Assembly: GCF_000413315.1 (NCBI RefSeq) | Contig: NZ_KE340297.1 | Span: forward strand, 871,698-935,697 | DNA: 64,000 nucleotides | Direction: 5' to 3' | Source: Propionibacterium sp. oral taxon 192 str. F0372 | GTDB lineage: Bacteria > Actinomycetota > Actinomycetes > Propionibacteriales > Propionibacteriaceae | In this document: positions 36,030 to 45,174 of the stretch, in pieces | Layout: each line of letters starts with the position of its first letter | Numbering within the stretch: position 1 is the stretch's first letter | Made by a program: the position numbers and the translations under genes | Notes under the pieces: model-generated | What the model saw: only the letters and a program-made list of their open reading frames with translations | What the model was told of the DNA's origin: nothing | Databases searched by the model: none

Positions 36030-36563
36030 TCAGCCCAGGGTGCCGAAGGACCAGAACTTGTTGACCACGAACTGGAACAAGGCGATCAACGGCAAAGTGA
36101 TCAATTTGGCGATGACCGGGCTCAGCTGCAGGCCTTGGGTCAGCCCGGCAAGCATGGCCGTCGACAGGCCCAAGCCGAGCAATCCGACGGTGAGAAAGCG
36201 CATGCCGCGCGCCCAGGCGTGGTCGGTGCGCCCGAAGGTGAACCGGGAGTTCAAGGTGAAGCTCAGGGCGATTCCGGCAAGGATCGAGAGCACATTCGCA
36301 GCCACCGGCATCAGCCCGGCGTATGTGACCAGCACGGTGTAGACGCCGAAATCGGTGGCAGCACCCATGCCCCCGAAGATGCCGTATTTGGTCATCTGCT
36401 TTGCCAGCCGGATGAACCTGGCGAAGGTGAAGGTGACGTGGGGCTTGGATTCCGTCGCCCCAGGCTGCTCCGGGGAATACTCGCCGCGCACCGGTTCATC
36501 GGGGACAGGCGGCATCCCACCGGGAGTGGCGGGCATCGTCACGTCGTCGGGTGGTTCGGACAT
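36030..36563 (-). CDS. GtrA-family membrane protein
   Basis: The 177-aa protein has a Pro/Glu-rich N-terminal tail of about 60 residues and then four membrane segments, starting FIRLAKQMTKYGIFGGMGAATDFGVYTVLV and including LSFTLNSRFTFG, the core GtrA signature. GtrA proteins are thought to flip polyprenyl-phosphate sugars. The ATG at 36563 comes 2 bases after the stop of the upstream GT2 gene; longer frames overlap that gene. The pairing GT2 + GtrA repeats the logic of the DUF2304 pair nearby. Confidence 0.9.
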   Translation of the reverse strand: MSEPPDDVTMPATPGGMPPVPDEPVRGEYSPEQPGATESKPHVTFTFARFIRLAKQMTKYGIFGGMGAATDFGVYTVLVTYAGLMPVAANVLSILAGIALSFTLNSRFTFGRTDHAWARGMRFLTVGLLGLGLSTAMLAGLTQGLQLSPVIAKLITLPLIALFQFVVNKFWSFGTLG

Positions 36564-36565
36564 CG

Positions 36566-37291
36566 TCACCGGATTCTCGTACCGAACCACTGGCCGACGG
36601 CATCGGTGCAGAATCGCAGGAAACGCTTGGTGGGCAACCACCGGCGTCGCTGGCCCCAGGTCGAGCCCTCGGTCGTGACGCCGCGGCGCACACCACACTT
36701 CACCGGTATCTCGATTAACGCCAGGCGACGACGACGGGAGAGAACCGACATGAACAGGTTGGGAGTCATCGCATCCTGCGGGATGCGCCCCAGCAGGTCG
36801 GCGAGCACATCGGCCCGGTAGACCCGCAGTGGGGTATTCGCGTCCTTGGGCCACATGCCGCACCGCGACGCCACCAGCACCCGGGTGGCAAGGGAGGTCA
36901 GCATCCGAAACAGCGGGTCACCACGCTCGAAGCGACTGCCCTCCACCACATCACTTTCGGCGGCCAGCGCGATGTCCACCAAACGGTGCATGTCCCCAAC
37001 GTCGAACTGACCGTCCCCGTCGACAGCCATCACCATTCTGGTCCCGGCGGCCACACCTGCCTGCAGGGCCTTGATGGTGGTGGGACCGTGGCCCACGTTG
37101 ACCGGGGAGTCGATCAGTTCCACCCGGGACAACCCGAGGCCCTCCACCACCTCGGCTGTGTCGTCGGTGGATGCGTCGTTGACGACGATGATCCGGACCT
37201 CAGGTTCGAAGCGTGTGTCGAGGTCGGTGAGGAAGTCCGCGATGCCATCGGCCTCGTTGTATGCGGGCATGACGATCGTCAGATCAGTCAT
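36566..37291 (-). CDS. Polyprenyl-phosphate sugar synthase-like GT2
   Basis: The 241-aa protein begins MTDLTIVMPAYNEADGIADFL, with IIVVNDASTDDTAEVV and the metal-site VMAVDGDGQFDVGDM, followed by TPLRVYRADVL. This fits polyprenyl-phosphate mannose/glucose synthases. ATG 37291 has GGAAGG 7 bases upstream; the frame extension to 37348 is ignored. It is coupled to the GtrA gene, so the two probably make and translocate one lipid-linked sugar. Confidence 0.9.
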   Translation of the reverse strand: MTDLTIVMPAYNEADGIADFLTDLDTRFEPEVRIIVVNDASTDDTAEVVEGLGLSRVELIDSPVNVGHGPTTIKALQAGVAAGTRMVMAVDGDGQFDVGDMHRLVDIALAAESDVVEGSRFERGDPLFRMLTSLATRVLVASRCGMWPKDANTPLRVYRADVLADLLGRIPQDAMTPNLFMSVLSRRRRLALIEIPVKCGVRRGVTTEGSTWGQRRRWLPTKRFLRFCTDAVGQWFGTRIR

Positions 37292-37348
37292 CGTGGATCC
37301 TTCCCGGTTGAACCTAACCACACCAGTGAACCACATCCAGGCATGCAC

Positions 37349-38902
37349 TCATCGCCTGCAGACCACCACCGTTGATGATTCGTACAGCACCGCTCCCCGG
37401 CACTGCGACAGGAAGCCCATGGCATCGGGTGTCTCCTCCTCCAGCATAGAGGCGGCCATCAGATCGGTGTACACGTCGATGGTGGGGGCATCGACTCCGG
37501 GACGGTTCTCATGGTGAATGCCGGTGAGCAGCTGGTATTCGGGCAATTGGAACCATGCCCCGTAGACCGGCAGTGCACCAGTGCCCGAGGCGAGAATTAC
37601 CTTGGCAGCCTCCCGCTGATCATCGAGGGCCTCGTCGGCTCCCAGGTATCCCACGGCGCGAATCCCTTGTCCGATGGCGAGAGCGACCATGATCGCGGCA
37701 AGCACCGGCGCCCACCAGCGGCGCGGCCAGCCCATCCGGAAGACCAGGATCACGCAGGTCGCGTGGAGCAGCATGATTAGCGGCACGGTCTGGCGAGGGC
37801 TAGCCTGGGTGGCCTGCCAGATCCAGCTCCACGTCGCAAACAACCCGTAGCCGACGAGCGCGGCCCAGCACCAGGTAGCCAGGGCGCGATCCGGCGCGGG
37901 CTGGGCGTCGACCAGAGCCTCGCCGGAACTGCTCCCAGACTTAGTCTGGTCCGTTGCGGCCGCATCGATGCCAGCAGCCGCCGGTATGCGAGATGCCGAC
38001 AGGATGCGCAGCGCGACGAACAAGGTGGCCACCACCACCAGGATCATCCCAGGGATGGTGAGGATCTCGGCCATCACCCCGAAACGCTCTGGACGGAACA
38101 CCGGGTCGCCGGACTGCCCGTCGAGGAAGACCATCAGCTCGTCGATGCTCGCCCGGTACGCACTCATCGACCCGAGGCTGATCAGGCGATACACCTCAAA
38201 CACCAGGGTCGGAGCAACAGCCCCCAGCACCCCGCGACCCAGCCCCTTCCAATCCGGGCGATGATTCTGGACGCAGTCGTGAATCCAGACGACGGCCAGC
38301 AGCAACGCACCGCCGACGACGAAGACCGATTTGGTCTGGCAGGACAATCCGGCCAACAGCGCAGCCAACCCGATCCGGTTGTTGGCCCCGGCCCAGGCTG
38401 CGGCGACCAACAACCCCAGGGCAGCGAACTCGCCGATGTAGCGTCCGGGCACCAGTCCGATGCTGATGAGATCCTGCCGTCCGACGATCAGCAGGAAGGG
38501 TGTGGCCGCGACCGCGAGCCCACACCATTTGCCCCAGAACTGCCGGGTGAAACCGAATAGGCACACCACCAGCAGAGTGAAGAATCCCAGCGGAACAAGC
38601 CGCATCATCCACGAGTAACCGCCCCCGGCGAGCCAGGTGAGTACCCCGGGCAGCAGCATCACCGGCCCGGTGGAGATGTAGGGATCGAAGGGTTTCGCTT
38701 CTGCGTTCTGCAGGGCACCGAAGGTGCTGTAGCCATTGCCACTGGCCAAGGATTCGATGACCTGGAGGTTGTAGGCCTCGTCGTACTCCAAGTAGGCGTG
38801 CGCCTCCCGCCAGGACACGACGAGGTAGGCGATCACCAGCAGGGCTGCGAGGATGTGGAACGCGTGGGCGCGAATGGCGGTCGGCAGTCGGCTCGGATTC
38901 AC
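37349..38902 (-). CDS. GT39/ArnT-like polytopic glycosyltransferase
   Basis: The 517-aa protein has about 11 membrane segments. Its first extracellular loop carries AYLEYDEAYNLQVIESLASGNGY, where acidic residues after TM1 match the catalytic-site position of GT-C enzymes using polyprenyl-phosphate sugars (the DE pair). The C-terminal 90 residues form a soluble domain. It lies 57 bases upstream of the GT2-GtrA pair, which could supply its donor. Exact donor and acceptor are unknown. Confidence 0.78.
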   Translation of the reverse strand: MNPSRLPTAIRAHAFHILAALLVIAYLVVSWREAHAYLEYDEAYNLQVIESLASGNGYSTFGALQNAEAKPFDPYISTGPVMLLPGVLTWLAGGGYSWMMRLVPLGFFTLLVVCLFGFTRQFWGKWCGLAVAATPFLLIVGRQDLISIGLVPGRYIGEFAALGLLVAAAWAGANNRIGLAALLAGLSCQTKSVFVVGGALLLAVVWIHDCVQNHRPDWKGLGRGVLGAVAPTLVFEVYRLISLGSMSAYRASIDELMVFLDGQSGDPVFRPERFGVMAEILTIPGMILVVVATLFVALRILSASRIPAAAGIDAAATDQTKSGSSSGEALVDAQPAPDRALATWCWAALVGYGLFATWSWIWQATQASPRQTVPLIMLLHATCVILVFRMGWPRRWWAPVLAAIMVALAIGQGIRAVGYLGADEALDDQREAAKVILASGTGALPVYGAWFQLPEYQLLTGIHHENRPGVDAPTIDVYTDLMAASMLEEETPDAMGFLSQCRGAVLYESSTVVVCRR

Positions 38903-39270
38903 CGTTCACTCCTCTGCTCGGTCAACTGCTCGTTCAGTCACCCATACGGTGGGGGTGTGCGTATTCGCGGAACCATCATATTGGCTAGCACCCGGTCTGC
39001 TTCCTGTCCATGTCCTGGTCCTTGCCCATCCACGACGGGTCCACGACCCTGCGGAATGAGGGCTCCCGCACGGTGACCGAGTTGCCAGTTGTTGCCACGG
39101 CCTGGTGGACGAAATCCGAGCCAGGGAGCCCGGCATCGCCGGTGACGAACGGCGTTGCCATGAAACATGGTTACCAGTGAGGGTTCCTGGCATCGCTGCT
39201 TGTCCGATACACTCGCCGCGAGGCGTTAGGGGAAACGCCACACGGACAACAGATTTATCGGGGACAACCA
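38903..39270. other. Divergent intergenic region
   Basis: The 368 bases between two divergent genes contain no recognised gene. A TACACT hexamer near 39210, 18 bases after TTCCTG, could serve the plus-strand gene. A TATGAT hexamer on the minus strand (38982-38977) could serve the GT39-like gene. Both are weak candidates. Confidence 0.35.
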
Positions 39271-39828
39271 ATGCTCGGGGACAAACGGGACGCTTCGTCG
39301 TGCCCACGACCAGACAACTCACAGGCGCTGAATGCACGAAGGGCACCGCGAAGAGCCCAAGCGGGGGATTCGCAGCCGCAGCTCGGCGCACTGTACGGCG
39401 ATGCGGCAGAAGACCGCATCGGTTGGTCCTCCCAGAGCACGGCCATGATCGTGACCACCGCGCAGCAGCCGTGGTACGGGTATCGGTCCCAGGAGCACCG
39501 CTCGGCAAAGTTCATCATCACCGTGACGATGACCGGGCTGATCGCCTTCTTCACCGGCATCGCTATCGGCGCGAGCAGTGCACCGCAGCCGAGTTCTGCC
39601 ACATCCGTGGTTCCGGTCACGGTCACCGCCACGGAAACCGCCACAGCTACGACGACCGTCGAGGCTCCCGCGTCAACCGCTACTCCCACCGAGAGCCAGC
39701 CCGCAGCTGAGACCCAACCAGTCGTCGCGGAAGAGCCGCAGGCCGTGGCCGAGCCAACGGCCACCGAGGAGCAACCCACCACCCAGCCGGTGGAGGTCGT
39801 CTCCGAGATGGATACTCCGAACCGATAG
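39271..39828 (+). CDS. Single-span membrane protein with Thr/Pro/Glu-rich extracellular tail
   Basis: I recognise no family. The 185-aa frame has a basic N-terminus, one membrane segment (FIITVTMTGLIAFFTGIAIGA) at about 75-95 and an outward tail of about 90 residues rich in Thr, Ala, Pro, Glu and Val (TVTATETATATTTVEAPAST). This is typical of wall-spanning stalks. GGGGA lies before the ATG at 39271; an internal ATG at 39445 would drop the first 58 residues and cannot be ruled out. It is directly upstream of the transpeptidase gene. Confidence 0.65.
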   Translation: MLGDKRDASSCPRPDNSQALNARRAPRRAQAGDSQPQLGALYGDAAEDRIGWSSQSTAMIVTTAQQPWYGYRSQEHRSAKFIITVTMTGLIAFFTGIAIGASSAPQPSSATSVVPVTVTATETATATTTVEAPASTATPTESQPAAETQPVVAEEPQAVAEPTATEEQPTTQPVEVVSEMDTPNR

Positions 39829-39945
39829 CTTTCTGCGGCAGCAGAACCTTCTCCGGCAGAGCCCATGGTTTCGCCCAGCGCAAACGATGTGCAACCAAGA
39901 CGTGGATTAATCCGGTCGAACCGTGTGCTGCCCTAGGATTTGCCC

Positions 39946-41178
39946 ATGACTTGGGGTCCGTTCTCCCGCCGCGCCGCCCTGCTGGGTGCAGGTGGCATTT
40001 TGCTTGCCGGTTGTTCCAGCAGCCCTGGCGGTTCGTCGACGCAGTCGTCTGATTCGTCCACCGGGGCGAACCAGACGAACGACAAGCACAAGGAAGAGCG
40101 TCGACGGGTGGAGAACCCACCGGTGCCTGCGGTTACCATCTCGGCGGCCCATGGCCTGGATGCGATGTGGCCCAACGAACCCTTGGAGATCAATGTCACC
40201 GACGGGACGCCCACCTCGGTGAAGTTCACCGACGTTGCCAATGGCGCGGTGTTCCACGCAACGGTGAACGGTAACCAAGCTCTTCCGGATCGCGGTTCGC
40301 TGTTTCCCCGCGCCTCTTACACCGTCGAGGTGACTGCCGAGGATGTGAATGGGGATCCACACACCTCCACGCATTCGGTGACGACGATTAATCCCCCGAT
40401 GGTGACCGAGGTCGATTTCCGCTTCGCCGATGGCGAGGTGATCGGTAACGGCATGCCGGTGTGGGTACGTTTCGATCTCCCGGTGCCAGAAGCCGACCGG
40501 GCCGCGATTGAGCGCACGGCGTCGATCACCACCTCCCCGGTGCAGGAGGGTGCTTGGGGTTGGGTCGACGAGAACACCTTGCAGTGGCGACCGAAGAACT
40601 ACTGGGAGATCGGCTCGACGGCTCACGTCGAGGTCCACGCCGCGGGTCTTCGAACTGGCGACAACTGGATTCTCAACGATGCCGCAGCCGACTACCGTTA
40701 CGGCGACCTGCGGGTACTGCAAACAAATATCGATGCCCACACCACCACCTGCTACCGCAACGGCGAAGTGGTCAAGATCTTGCCGGTGAGTACCGGAAAG
40801 CCTGGCTACGAGACCATGACTGGCACCAAGATGATCATGGACAAGGAGTTCAAGACCATCATGGACTCCACCTCCTACGGCGTAGACAAGGAATCCGCCG
40901 AAGGGTACCGGCTGGAGGTCTACTACGCCCAGCGGATTACCTGGTCTGGTGAGTACTTCCATGCCGCTCCCTGGGCCGACGCATCCCACGGCAGCGAGAA
41001 CGTCTCCCACGGATGCACCGGGCTATCCGACGAGAACGCTGCCTGGCTGTTCGAATACACCCTGGTGGGTGACCCCTGCGAATTCACCGGCTCCACCTTC
41101 CCCGTGCGCCCAGAACAGACCTGGGGCGCCTGGGTATACAGCTGGGAAGACTGGCAGAAACTCAGCGCCCTGAGGTAA
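39946..41178 (+). CDS. Lipoprotein L,D-transpeptidase (YkuD)
   Basis: The protein of about 410 aa has an N-terminal RR-containing lipoprotein signal with lipobox LLAGC (Cys near residue 23), then a linker rich in Ser/Gly/Thr, an Ig-like domain and a C-terminal YkuD domain. The catalytic region reads HAAPWADASHGSENVSHGCTGLS, i.e. the His...SHGC motif with the nucleophilic Cys. Such enzymes make 3-3 peptidoglycan cross-links outside the membrane and resemble mycobacterial LdtMt2 in domain order. A 122-bp copy of the catalytic region lies downstream at 43644-43765. Confidence 0.94.
   Translation: MTWGPFSRRAALLGAGGILLAGCSSSPGGSSTQSSDSSTGANQTNDKHKEERRRVENPPVPAVTISAAHGLDAMWPNEPLEINVTDGTPTSVKFTDVANGAVFHATVNGNQALPDRGSLFPRASYTVEVTAEDVNGDPHTSTHSVTTINPPMVTEVDFRFADGEVIGNGMPVWVRFDLPVPEADRAAIERTASITTSPVQEGAWGWVDENTLQWRPKNYWEIGSTAHVEVHAAGLRTGDNWILNDAAADYRYGDLRVLQTNIDAHTTTCYRNGEVVKILPVSTGKPGYETMTGTKMIMDKEFKTIMDSTSYGVDKESAEGYRLEVYYAQRITWSGEYFHAAPWADASHGSENVSHGCTGLSDENAAWLFEYTLVGDPCEFTGSTFPVRPEQTWGAWVYSWEDWQKLSALR
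40988..41109 (+). repeat. Direct repeat copy 1 (inside the L,D-transpeptidase gene)
   Basis: This 122-bp stretch encodes the SHGC catalytic region of the transpeptidase. It matches 43644-43765 at 121 of 122 positions, the one difference being A at 41082 versus G at 43738. The two copies flank the MFS/TetR genes as direct repeats. Confidence 0.95.
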
Positions 41179-41295
41179 GCGAACCCGGGCTCTGCCACGC
41201 ATGCAGCTCGTGCTTCGACCGGAGGTTGGCCCTCTGACTCCAGTAAGTTGGGCCGCCGTCATTTCCTCACCACCGGTTCCAAGGTCCGCGCCACC

Positions 41296-42858
41296 TTACG
41301 CATGGCTCTTCCGCCTGGATAGGACGAAGAACAGAACCGCGATCACCAACAACATGCTCGCACCAACGAAGATCCATGCAAGAAGGGCAAACCCACCGCT
41401 GTAGGCCGCGATCTGAGCGTTGGCGCTGGCCTGCTCTTTGATCTGTTCAATGATCTGTTGCCCAGCTGCGGTGTCGGGCGTGGTCTGGGCTTGAGCGAGA
41501 GCCCTCGCGATGTCGGCTTGGATCGCTTCCTTGTGAGCGTTGATGTAATCGGTGATTCGATGCGTTGCGTAAGTGGCGAGAAGGGCAACGCCGAATGAAG
41601 AGCCGATCTGCTGGGAAGCGTTGAGTACAGCCGAAGCAAGCCCGGAACGGTGCTCGCCCACGCCGCGAGTGCCCGCATTGAATGTCATTGGCATGACCAA
41701 TCCAACGCCAACTCCATAGATAATGAGCCCGGGCAGTGCAGCCTGAATGTAGGTCGAATCGACCGTCATTTGGGCGAGCACGATGAAAGCGGCAGCCTGG
41801 ATGGCGAGCCCTAGTGGGAACATGCCCTTCGCTCCGAGCCGCGGGACGAGCAGTCTGCTGGCGATCATGGCGGTGAGCACAAGGGTAGCAACCATCGGTA
41901 GAAACATGATGCCGGTCTTTAGCGGCGTGTACCCGAGGAAATCCTGGAAATAGTAGGTGAGGTAAAGGAACGCCCCCATCTGCGCTGCACCGTTGAGGAA
42001 CTGAACGGTGCAGGAAGCGGCTCGCGCCGGATGCGTCGTGAGCCACAGCGGCAACACAGGCTGGCGAGCACGCCATTCCCGTACCACGAAGAGGACCGCA
42101 AAGACAGCCCCAGCGGAAAGCCAGATGAGGGTGGATGTCGAGGTCCACTCGTGCTGCTGGGCTTGATTCAGCCCATAGACGAGGCTGAAGATTGCCGCGC
42201 ATCCGAGGGCGAGTCCGAGCACGTCCTCGGTGATCCGGGTGGTGCGGTCGCGCTGGCTTGCGGGCGGGAGACTACGTCGACCTACCAGAAAGGCGACGAC
42301 TGCGATTGACACGTTCACGTATAAGCACCAACGCCAGTCCAACGCATCAGTGAGCGCCCCGCCGACCATGAGTCCGACGGCAGCACCAAGTCCACCGGTT
42401 GCCCCGAGGGTGCCGAATGCTCTCGTGCGATCTGTCTGATCCGTAAAGGTCGTGTTGACTAAGGCAAGGACAGTGGGGGCAAGTAGAGCCCCGAACCCAC
42501 CCTGTACCGCCCGAGCGGCCACGAGGACTCCGAACGAAGGAGCTAAACCAGCCACCAGACTTGCTACGGCAAAGCCAATCAGACCGGTCCGGTATGCGCG
42601 CCGAATGCCGAGCACCGCGGTGAGGCGCCCACCAAACAAGATCAGCCCACCAAAAGCTAGGCTATAAGCGGTCACTACCCATGGGCGCTGATCGGCACTC
42701 ATGCCAAGATCGTCCTGCATCTGAGGGAGAGCGATCGCGATGACCGTCATGTCCAGCACGAGCATCAACTGGGTGATCACCGCGCTGACGAGGACCGCTC
42801 CCGAGCGAACCCTTTTCCCCACCGCTGGCGCCACGGCCGCCGTGTTGTTTCTGCTCAT
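41296..42858 (-). CDS. MFS drug-efflux transporter (DHA2, 14-TM type)
   Basis: The protein of about 520 aa has 14 predicted membrane segments. It has the DHA2 motifs: LVLDMTVIAIALPQMQDDL in TM1, FGGRLTAVLGIRRAYRTG in the loop after TM2 and AARAVQGGFGALLAPTVLALV in TM4-5. It should expel drugs using the proton gradient. ATG 42858 follows GGAGGTGGG; the longer frame runs into the operator region. It is divergent from a TetR gene with which it shares two operator-like palindromes, the usual layout of inducible efflux. Confidence 0.93.
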   Translation of the reverse strand: MSRNNTAAVAPAVGKRVRSGAVLVSAVITQLMLVLDMTVIAIALPQMQDDLGMSADQRPWVVTAYSLAFGGLILFGGRLTAVLGIRRAYRTGLIGFAVASLVAGLAPSFGVLVAARAVQGGFGALLAPTVLALVNTTFTDQTDRTRAFGTLGATGGLGAAVGLMVGGALTDALDWRWCLYVNVSIAVVAFLVGRRSLPPASQRDRTTRITEDVLGLALGCAAIFSLVYGLNQAQQHEWTSTSTLIWLSAGAVFAVLFVVREWRARQPVLPLWLTTHPARAASCTVQFLNGAAQMGAFLYLTYYFQDFLGYTPLKTGIMFLPMVATLVLTAMIASRLLVPRLGAKGMFPLGLAIQAAAFIVLAQMTVDSTYIQAALPGLIIYGVGVGLVMPMTFNAGTRGVGEHRSGLASAVLNASQQIGSSFGVALLATYATHRITDYINAHKEAIQADIARALAQAQTTPDTAAGQQIIEQIKEQASANAQIAAYSGGFALLAWIFVGASMLLVIAVLFFVLSRRKSHA

Positions 42859-42874
42859 AACCCACCTCCATATC

Positions 42875-42942
42875 GAAACCATCGTTTCGGTTTCCTCTGC
42901 GAACGTACCTCCGGATGCGAGATGTGTCAAAAACGATCGTTT
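42875..42942. promoter_or_regulatory. Two TetR operator-like palindromes between efflux gene and regulator
   Basis: GAAACCATCGTTTC (42875-42888) and AAACGATCGTTT (42931-42942) are related inverted repeats in the 117-base divergent gap. They share the half-site GTTTC/GTTT and are 56 bases apart, placed to control each gene. The neighbouring TetR protein is the likely ligand-responsive repressor. Confidence 0.7.
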
Positions 42943-42975
42943 CGATTTGATGGGTCAAACGGGTATGCTCGCGGC

Positions 42976-43605
42976 ATGCCCAAGCTCAGCGACGCTCGAC
43001 AACAGCGCCAGGCAGCCCGCATCTACGCCGCGGCGGAACGCTGCTTTGCCCGCAATGGCTTCCACGCGACGTCTATGGACGAGATCATCGCCGAAGCAGG
43101 CATGTCATCAAGCACCGTCTATCGGTACTACCCTGGGGGAAAGCAGGAACTCATCCACGCCGTATCCGCGGCTCGCATCGACCCTCTCCTCAACCGGATC
43201 GCCGCTCTCGCCGACCAGGCACACCCGCCACCCCTGGAACAAGCGTTCCTCGAAGGGATCGGTGTCCTGTGGCCTCACCCCGAATCTGCCGAAGCAGAAG
43301 ACCCCTCGGCCATGCTCCGTTCTACCCGACTAGCACTGAATGCTTGGAACGAAATCGGCAGAGATGCACAACTCGGTGACATGCTTCGCGCGAACTACAT
43401 CACCATCCGCACCCAACTCACGCGACTGATTCGCCGCTGGCAAGACAGCGGAATAGTCACAACGTCGTTGGAACCCGTGGAAGTAGCGGCCCTGATGCAG
43501 AACGTCGTCTTTGGACTGGTGATTGAACAGGTGATCACCGGTAACGCCGACATTCCAGGCGCGGCACACCGACTCAGCCAACTTCTCACTCCCCTCAGCA
43601 CCTGA
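42976..43605 (+). CDS. TetR-family transcriptional repressor
   Basis: The 209-aa protein has an N-terminal TetR helix-turn-helix (RIYAAAERCFARNGFHATSMDEIIAEAGMSSSTVYRYYPGGKQELI) and a ligand-binding C-terminal half. Start at ATG 42976 fits the family; the in-frame extension to 42922 would cross the operator. It is divergent from the MFS pump and should repress both genes through the palindromes between them. Confidence 0.93.
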   Translation: MPKLSDARQQRQAARIYAAAERCFARNGFHATSMDEIIAEAGMSSSTVYRYYPGGKQELIHAVSAARIDPLLNRIAALADQAHPPPLEQAFLEGIGVLWPHPESAEAEDPSAMLRSTRLALNAWNEIGRDAQLGDMLRANYITIRTQLTRLIRRWQDSGIVTTSLEPVEVAALMQNVVFGLVIEQVITGNADIPGAAHRLSQLLTPLST

Positions 43606-43643
43606 GCGACATCGCCGGGCCAGAGCACCATATCGTTGTGTAA

Positions 43644-43765
43644 ACGGCAGCGAGAACGTCTCCCACGGATGCACCGGGCTATCCGACGAGAACGCTGCCT
43701 GGCTGTTCGAATACACCCTGGTGGGTGACCCCTGCGAGTTCACCGGCTCCACCTTCCCCGTGCGC
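43644..43765 (+). repeat. Direct repeat copy 2 (orphan fragment of the L,D-transpeptidase)
   Basis: This 122-bp copy of the transpeptidase SHGC region has no start or upstream part. It lies between the TetR gene and the 3' end of the ABC permease gene. The last eight or so codons of that permease (SARGRWSR) fall inside this copy on the opposite strand, so the duplication rewrote the permease terminus. Confidence 0.95.
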
Positions 43766-44474
43766 TCAGGTGCCGGACTGCCGCCACTCCCAGGACGATG
43801 TTCACCACGTAGCTTCCGGCCACGTACCCCCAAATGGGTCGTCCGTCGTCGGCTTGGCGGTTCGCCATGACCGGCCACCAGCTGGGAAGCCACACCGTCG
43901 CCCACGCCCAGAATCCGTCTGTGATCAGGCCCATGCAGGGCAGTAACAGCACCACCAGTGCCAGCTTCACCACGGCAAAACCTTGAACCTTGTTGGCGGC
44001 ACCCGCCGCGAGGACCAACCCGAAGGCCGCGCCCAAGGGAGCTCCCGCCACTGCAGTGAAGATCGTATCGACGACGTCTATGCGGGTCAAACCAGCAATC
44101 GGGAGGGCCAGCATGATCATGATCATGCTGAGCAGCCACGCCACAACCGCCCGCCAAGCGAGGTACCCGGTAAGAGACACGGGGGTAACTCGGATCGCGG
44201 TCAGCGTCCGGTCATCCTTCTCATCCAGCAACATGAACCCGAGAAGAGTCCCCACCACTAACGGTATGACGACCGCAAAGAATGCCGTCTCAATGATGCC
44301 CAGCCAGCGCTCGGCACCGCCAGCCTCGCCGAGCGCGCCGCGGATGGGATCAGCCAGGGCACGCAGGGCAAGAGCCATCGCGACCGGGACCATCAGCATC
44401 CACACCAGAAAGCCGTCACGCACCACGCGTCGGCCATCTGCAGCCACCAAATTCCTCAATACTTTCCACCTCAT
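43740..44474 (-). CDS. ABC exporter permease with altered C-terminus
   Basis: The protein of about 244 aa has six membrane segments and the ABC-2 permease features (FVVIPLVVGTLLGFMLLDEKDDRTLTAIRVTPVSLTGYLAWR). It resembles the permeases of actinobacterial three-gene drug exporters such as the Rv2686c-Rv2688c set. I prefer ATG 44474, which follows the preceding stop with AGGTG at good spacing. The natural 3' end seems to have been replaced: the final SARGRWSR is encoded by the transpeptidase-derived repeat at 43740-43765. Function may survive since only the tail is changed. Confidence 0.85.
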   Translation of the reverse strand: MRWKVLRNLVAADGRRVVRDGFLVWMLMVPVAMALALRALADPIRGALGEAGGAERWLGIIETAFFAVVIPLVVGTLLGFMLLDEKDDRTLTAIRVTPVSLTGYLAWRAVVAWLLSMIMIMLALPIAGLTRIDVVDTIFTAVAGAPLGAAFGLVLAAGAANKVQGFAVVKLALVVLLLPCMGLITDGFWAWATVWLPSWWPVMANRQADDGRPIWGYVAGSYVVNIVLGVAAVRHLSARGRWSR

Positions 44475-44475
44475 G

Positions 44476-45174
44476 TCACACCTGGTCACCCACGAGGAAG
44501 CGCTGGAAGCGGGCGCTGGCCACCTTGAATCCGATCAGCACCCAGATCACAGCGACGATGAGAGCGGGCACGGCCCACCAGGCGGCCAACCAGCCAAACG
44601 CAACCTGGATCAGCACGACCACTGGGTGGAGGGGATGAAGCCACAGCCACCACCCCGACGGAGCACCGAACAGCGGCAGCATTGGGACCGCGAACACTGC
44701 CGTCCACAACCCAGACGGCAGCAAGAACCGGCTGATCGAAGGGTATTTGGACACTGCGATGAAGCCGTAGAGGACATAGAGGGCTGCGGCAACCGCGGCG
44801 GCAGCGAGGTAGGCGAACCAGTTCAACCGCCGGCCACATCCAACAAGCACCAACACCGACATTTCCACCAACGACAGCACCGCCAGCGACACCACCAGGG
44901 ACGCCAGATACTCATGCGGCCGCAACGGGCTCACGGCCTGCGCATTGAGGGTGCCCTCCACACGCTGCATGAGCACGTGAGCCGCTGCGAAATAGAACGC
45001 AGTAATGGTGAGATCGGCCAGGAGAACGACCGGCCACCACACGGCCCACTCGACGTCGACGGCGCGCAGCACGGCTGCCAGGAGGAGGGCCACGACGAGC
45101 GCCACGAGCCAGAAGCCCTCGGTCACCTGCCGACGCAGATCAACCCACACGGTCGCCCCCAGTCGGCGCATCAT
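44476..45174 (-). CDS. ABC exporter permease
   Basis: The 232-aa protein has about six membrane segments (FWLVALVVALLLAAVLRAV, WWPVVLLADLTITAFYFAAAHVL, LVVSLAVLSLVEMSVLVLVG and others). The cytoplasmic stretch QRVEGTLNAQAVSPLRPHEYLAS is the ABC-2 permease signature region. It resembles Rv2687c-type drug-exporter subunits. Its start (ATGATG) overlaps the ATPase stop, so it is part of the tetR-ATPase-permease-permease operon and probably forms a heterodimer with the following permease. Confidence 0.87.
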   Translation of the reverse strand: MMRRLGATVWVDLRRQVTEGFWLVALVVALLLAAVLRAVDVEWAVWWPVVLLADLTITAFYFAAAHVLMQRVEGTLNAQAVSPLRPHEYLASLVVSLAVLSLVEMSVLVLVGCGRRLNWFAYLAAAAVAAALYVLYGFIAVSKYPSISRFLLPSGLWTAVFAVPMLPLFGAPSGWWLWLHPLHPVVVLIQVAFGWLAAWWAVPALIVAVIWVLIGFKVASARFQRFLVGDQV

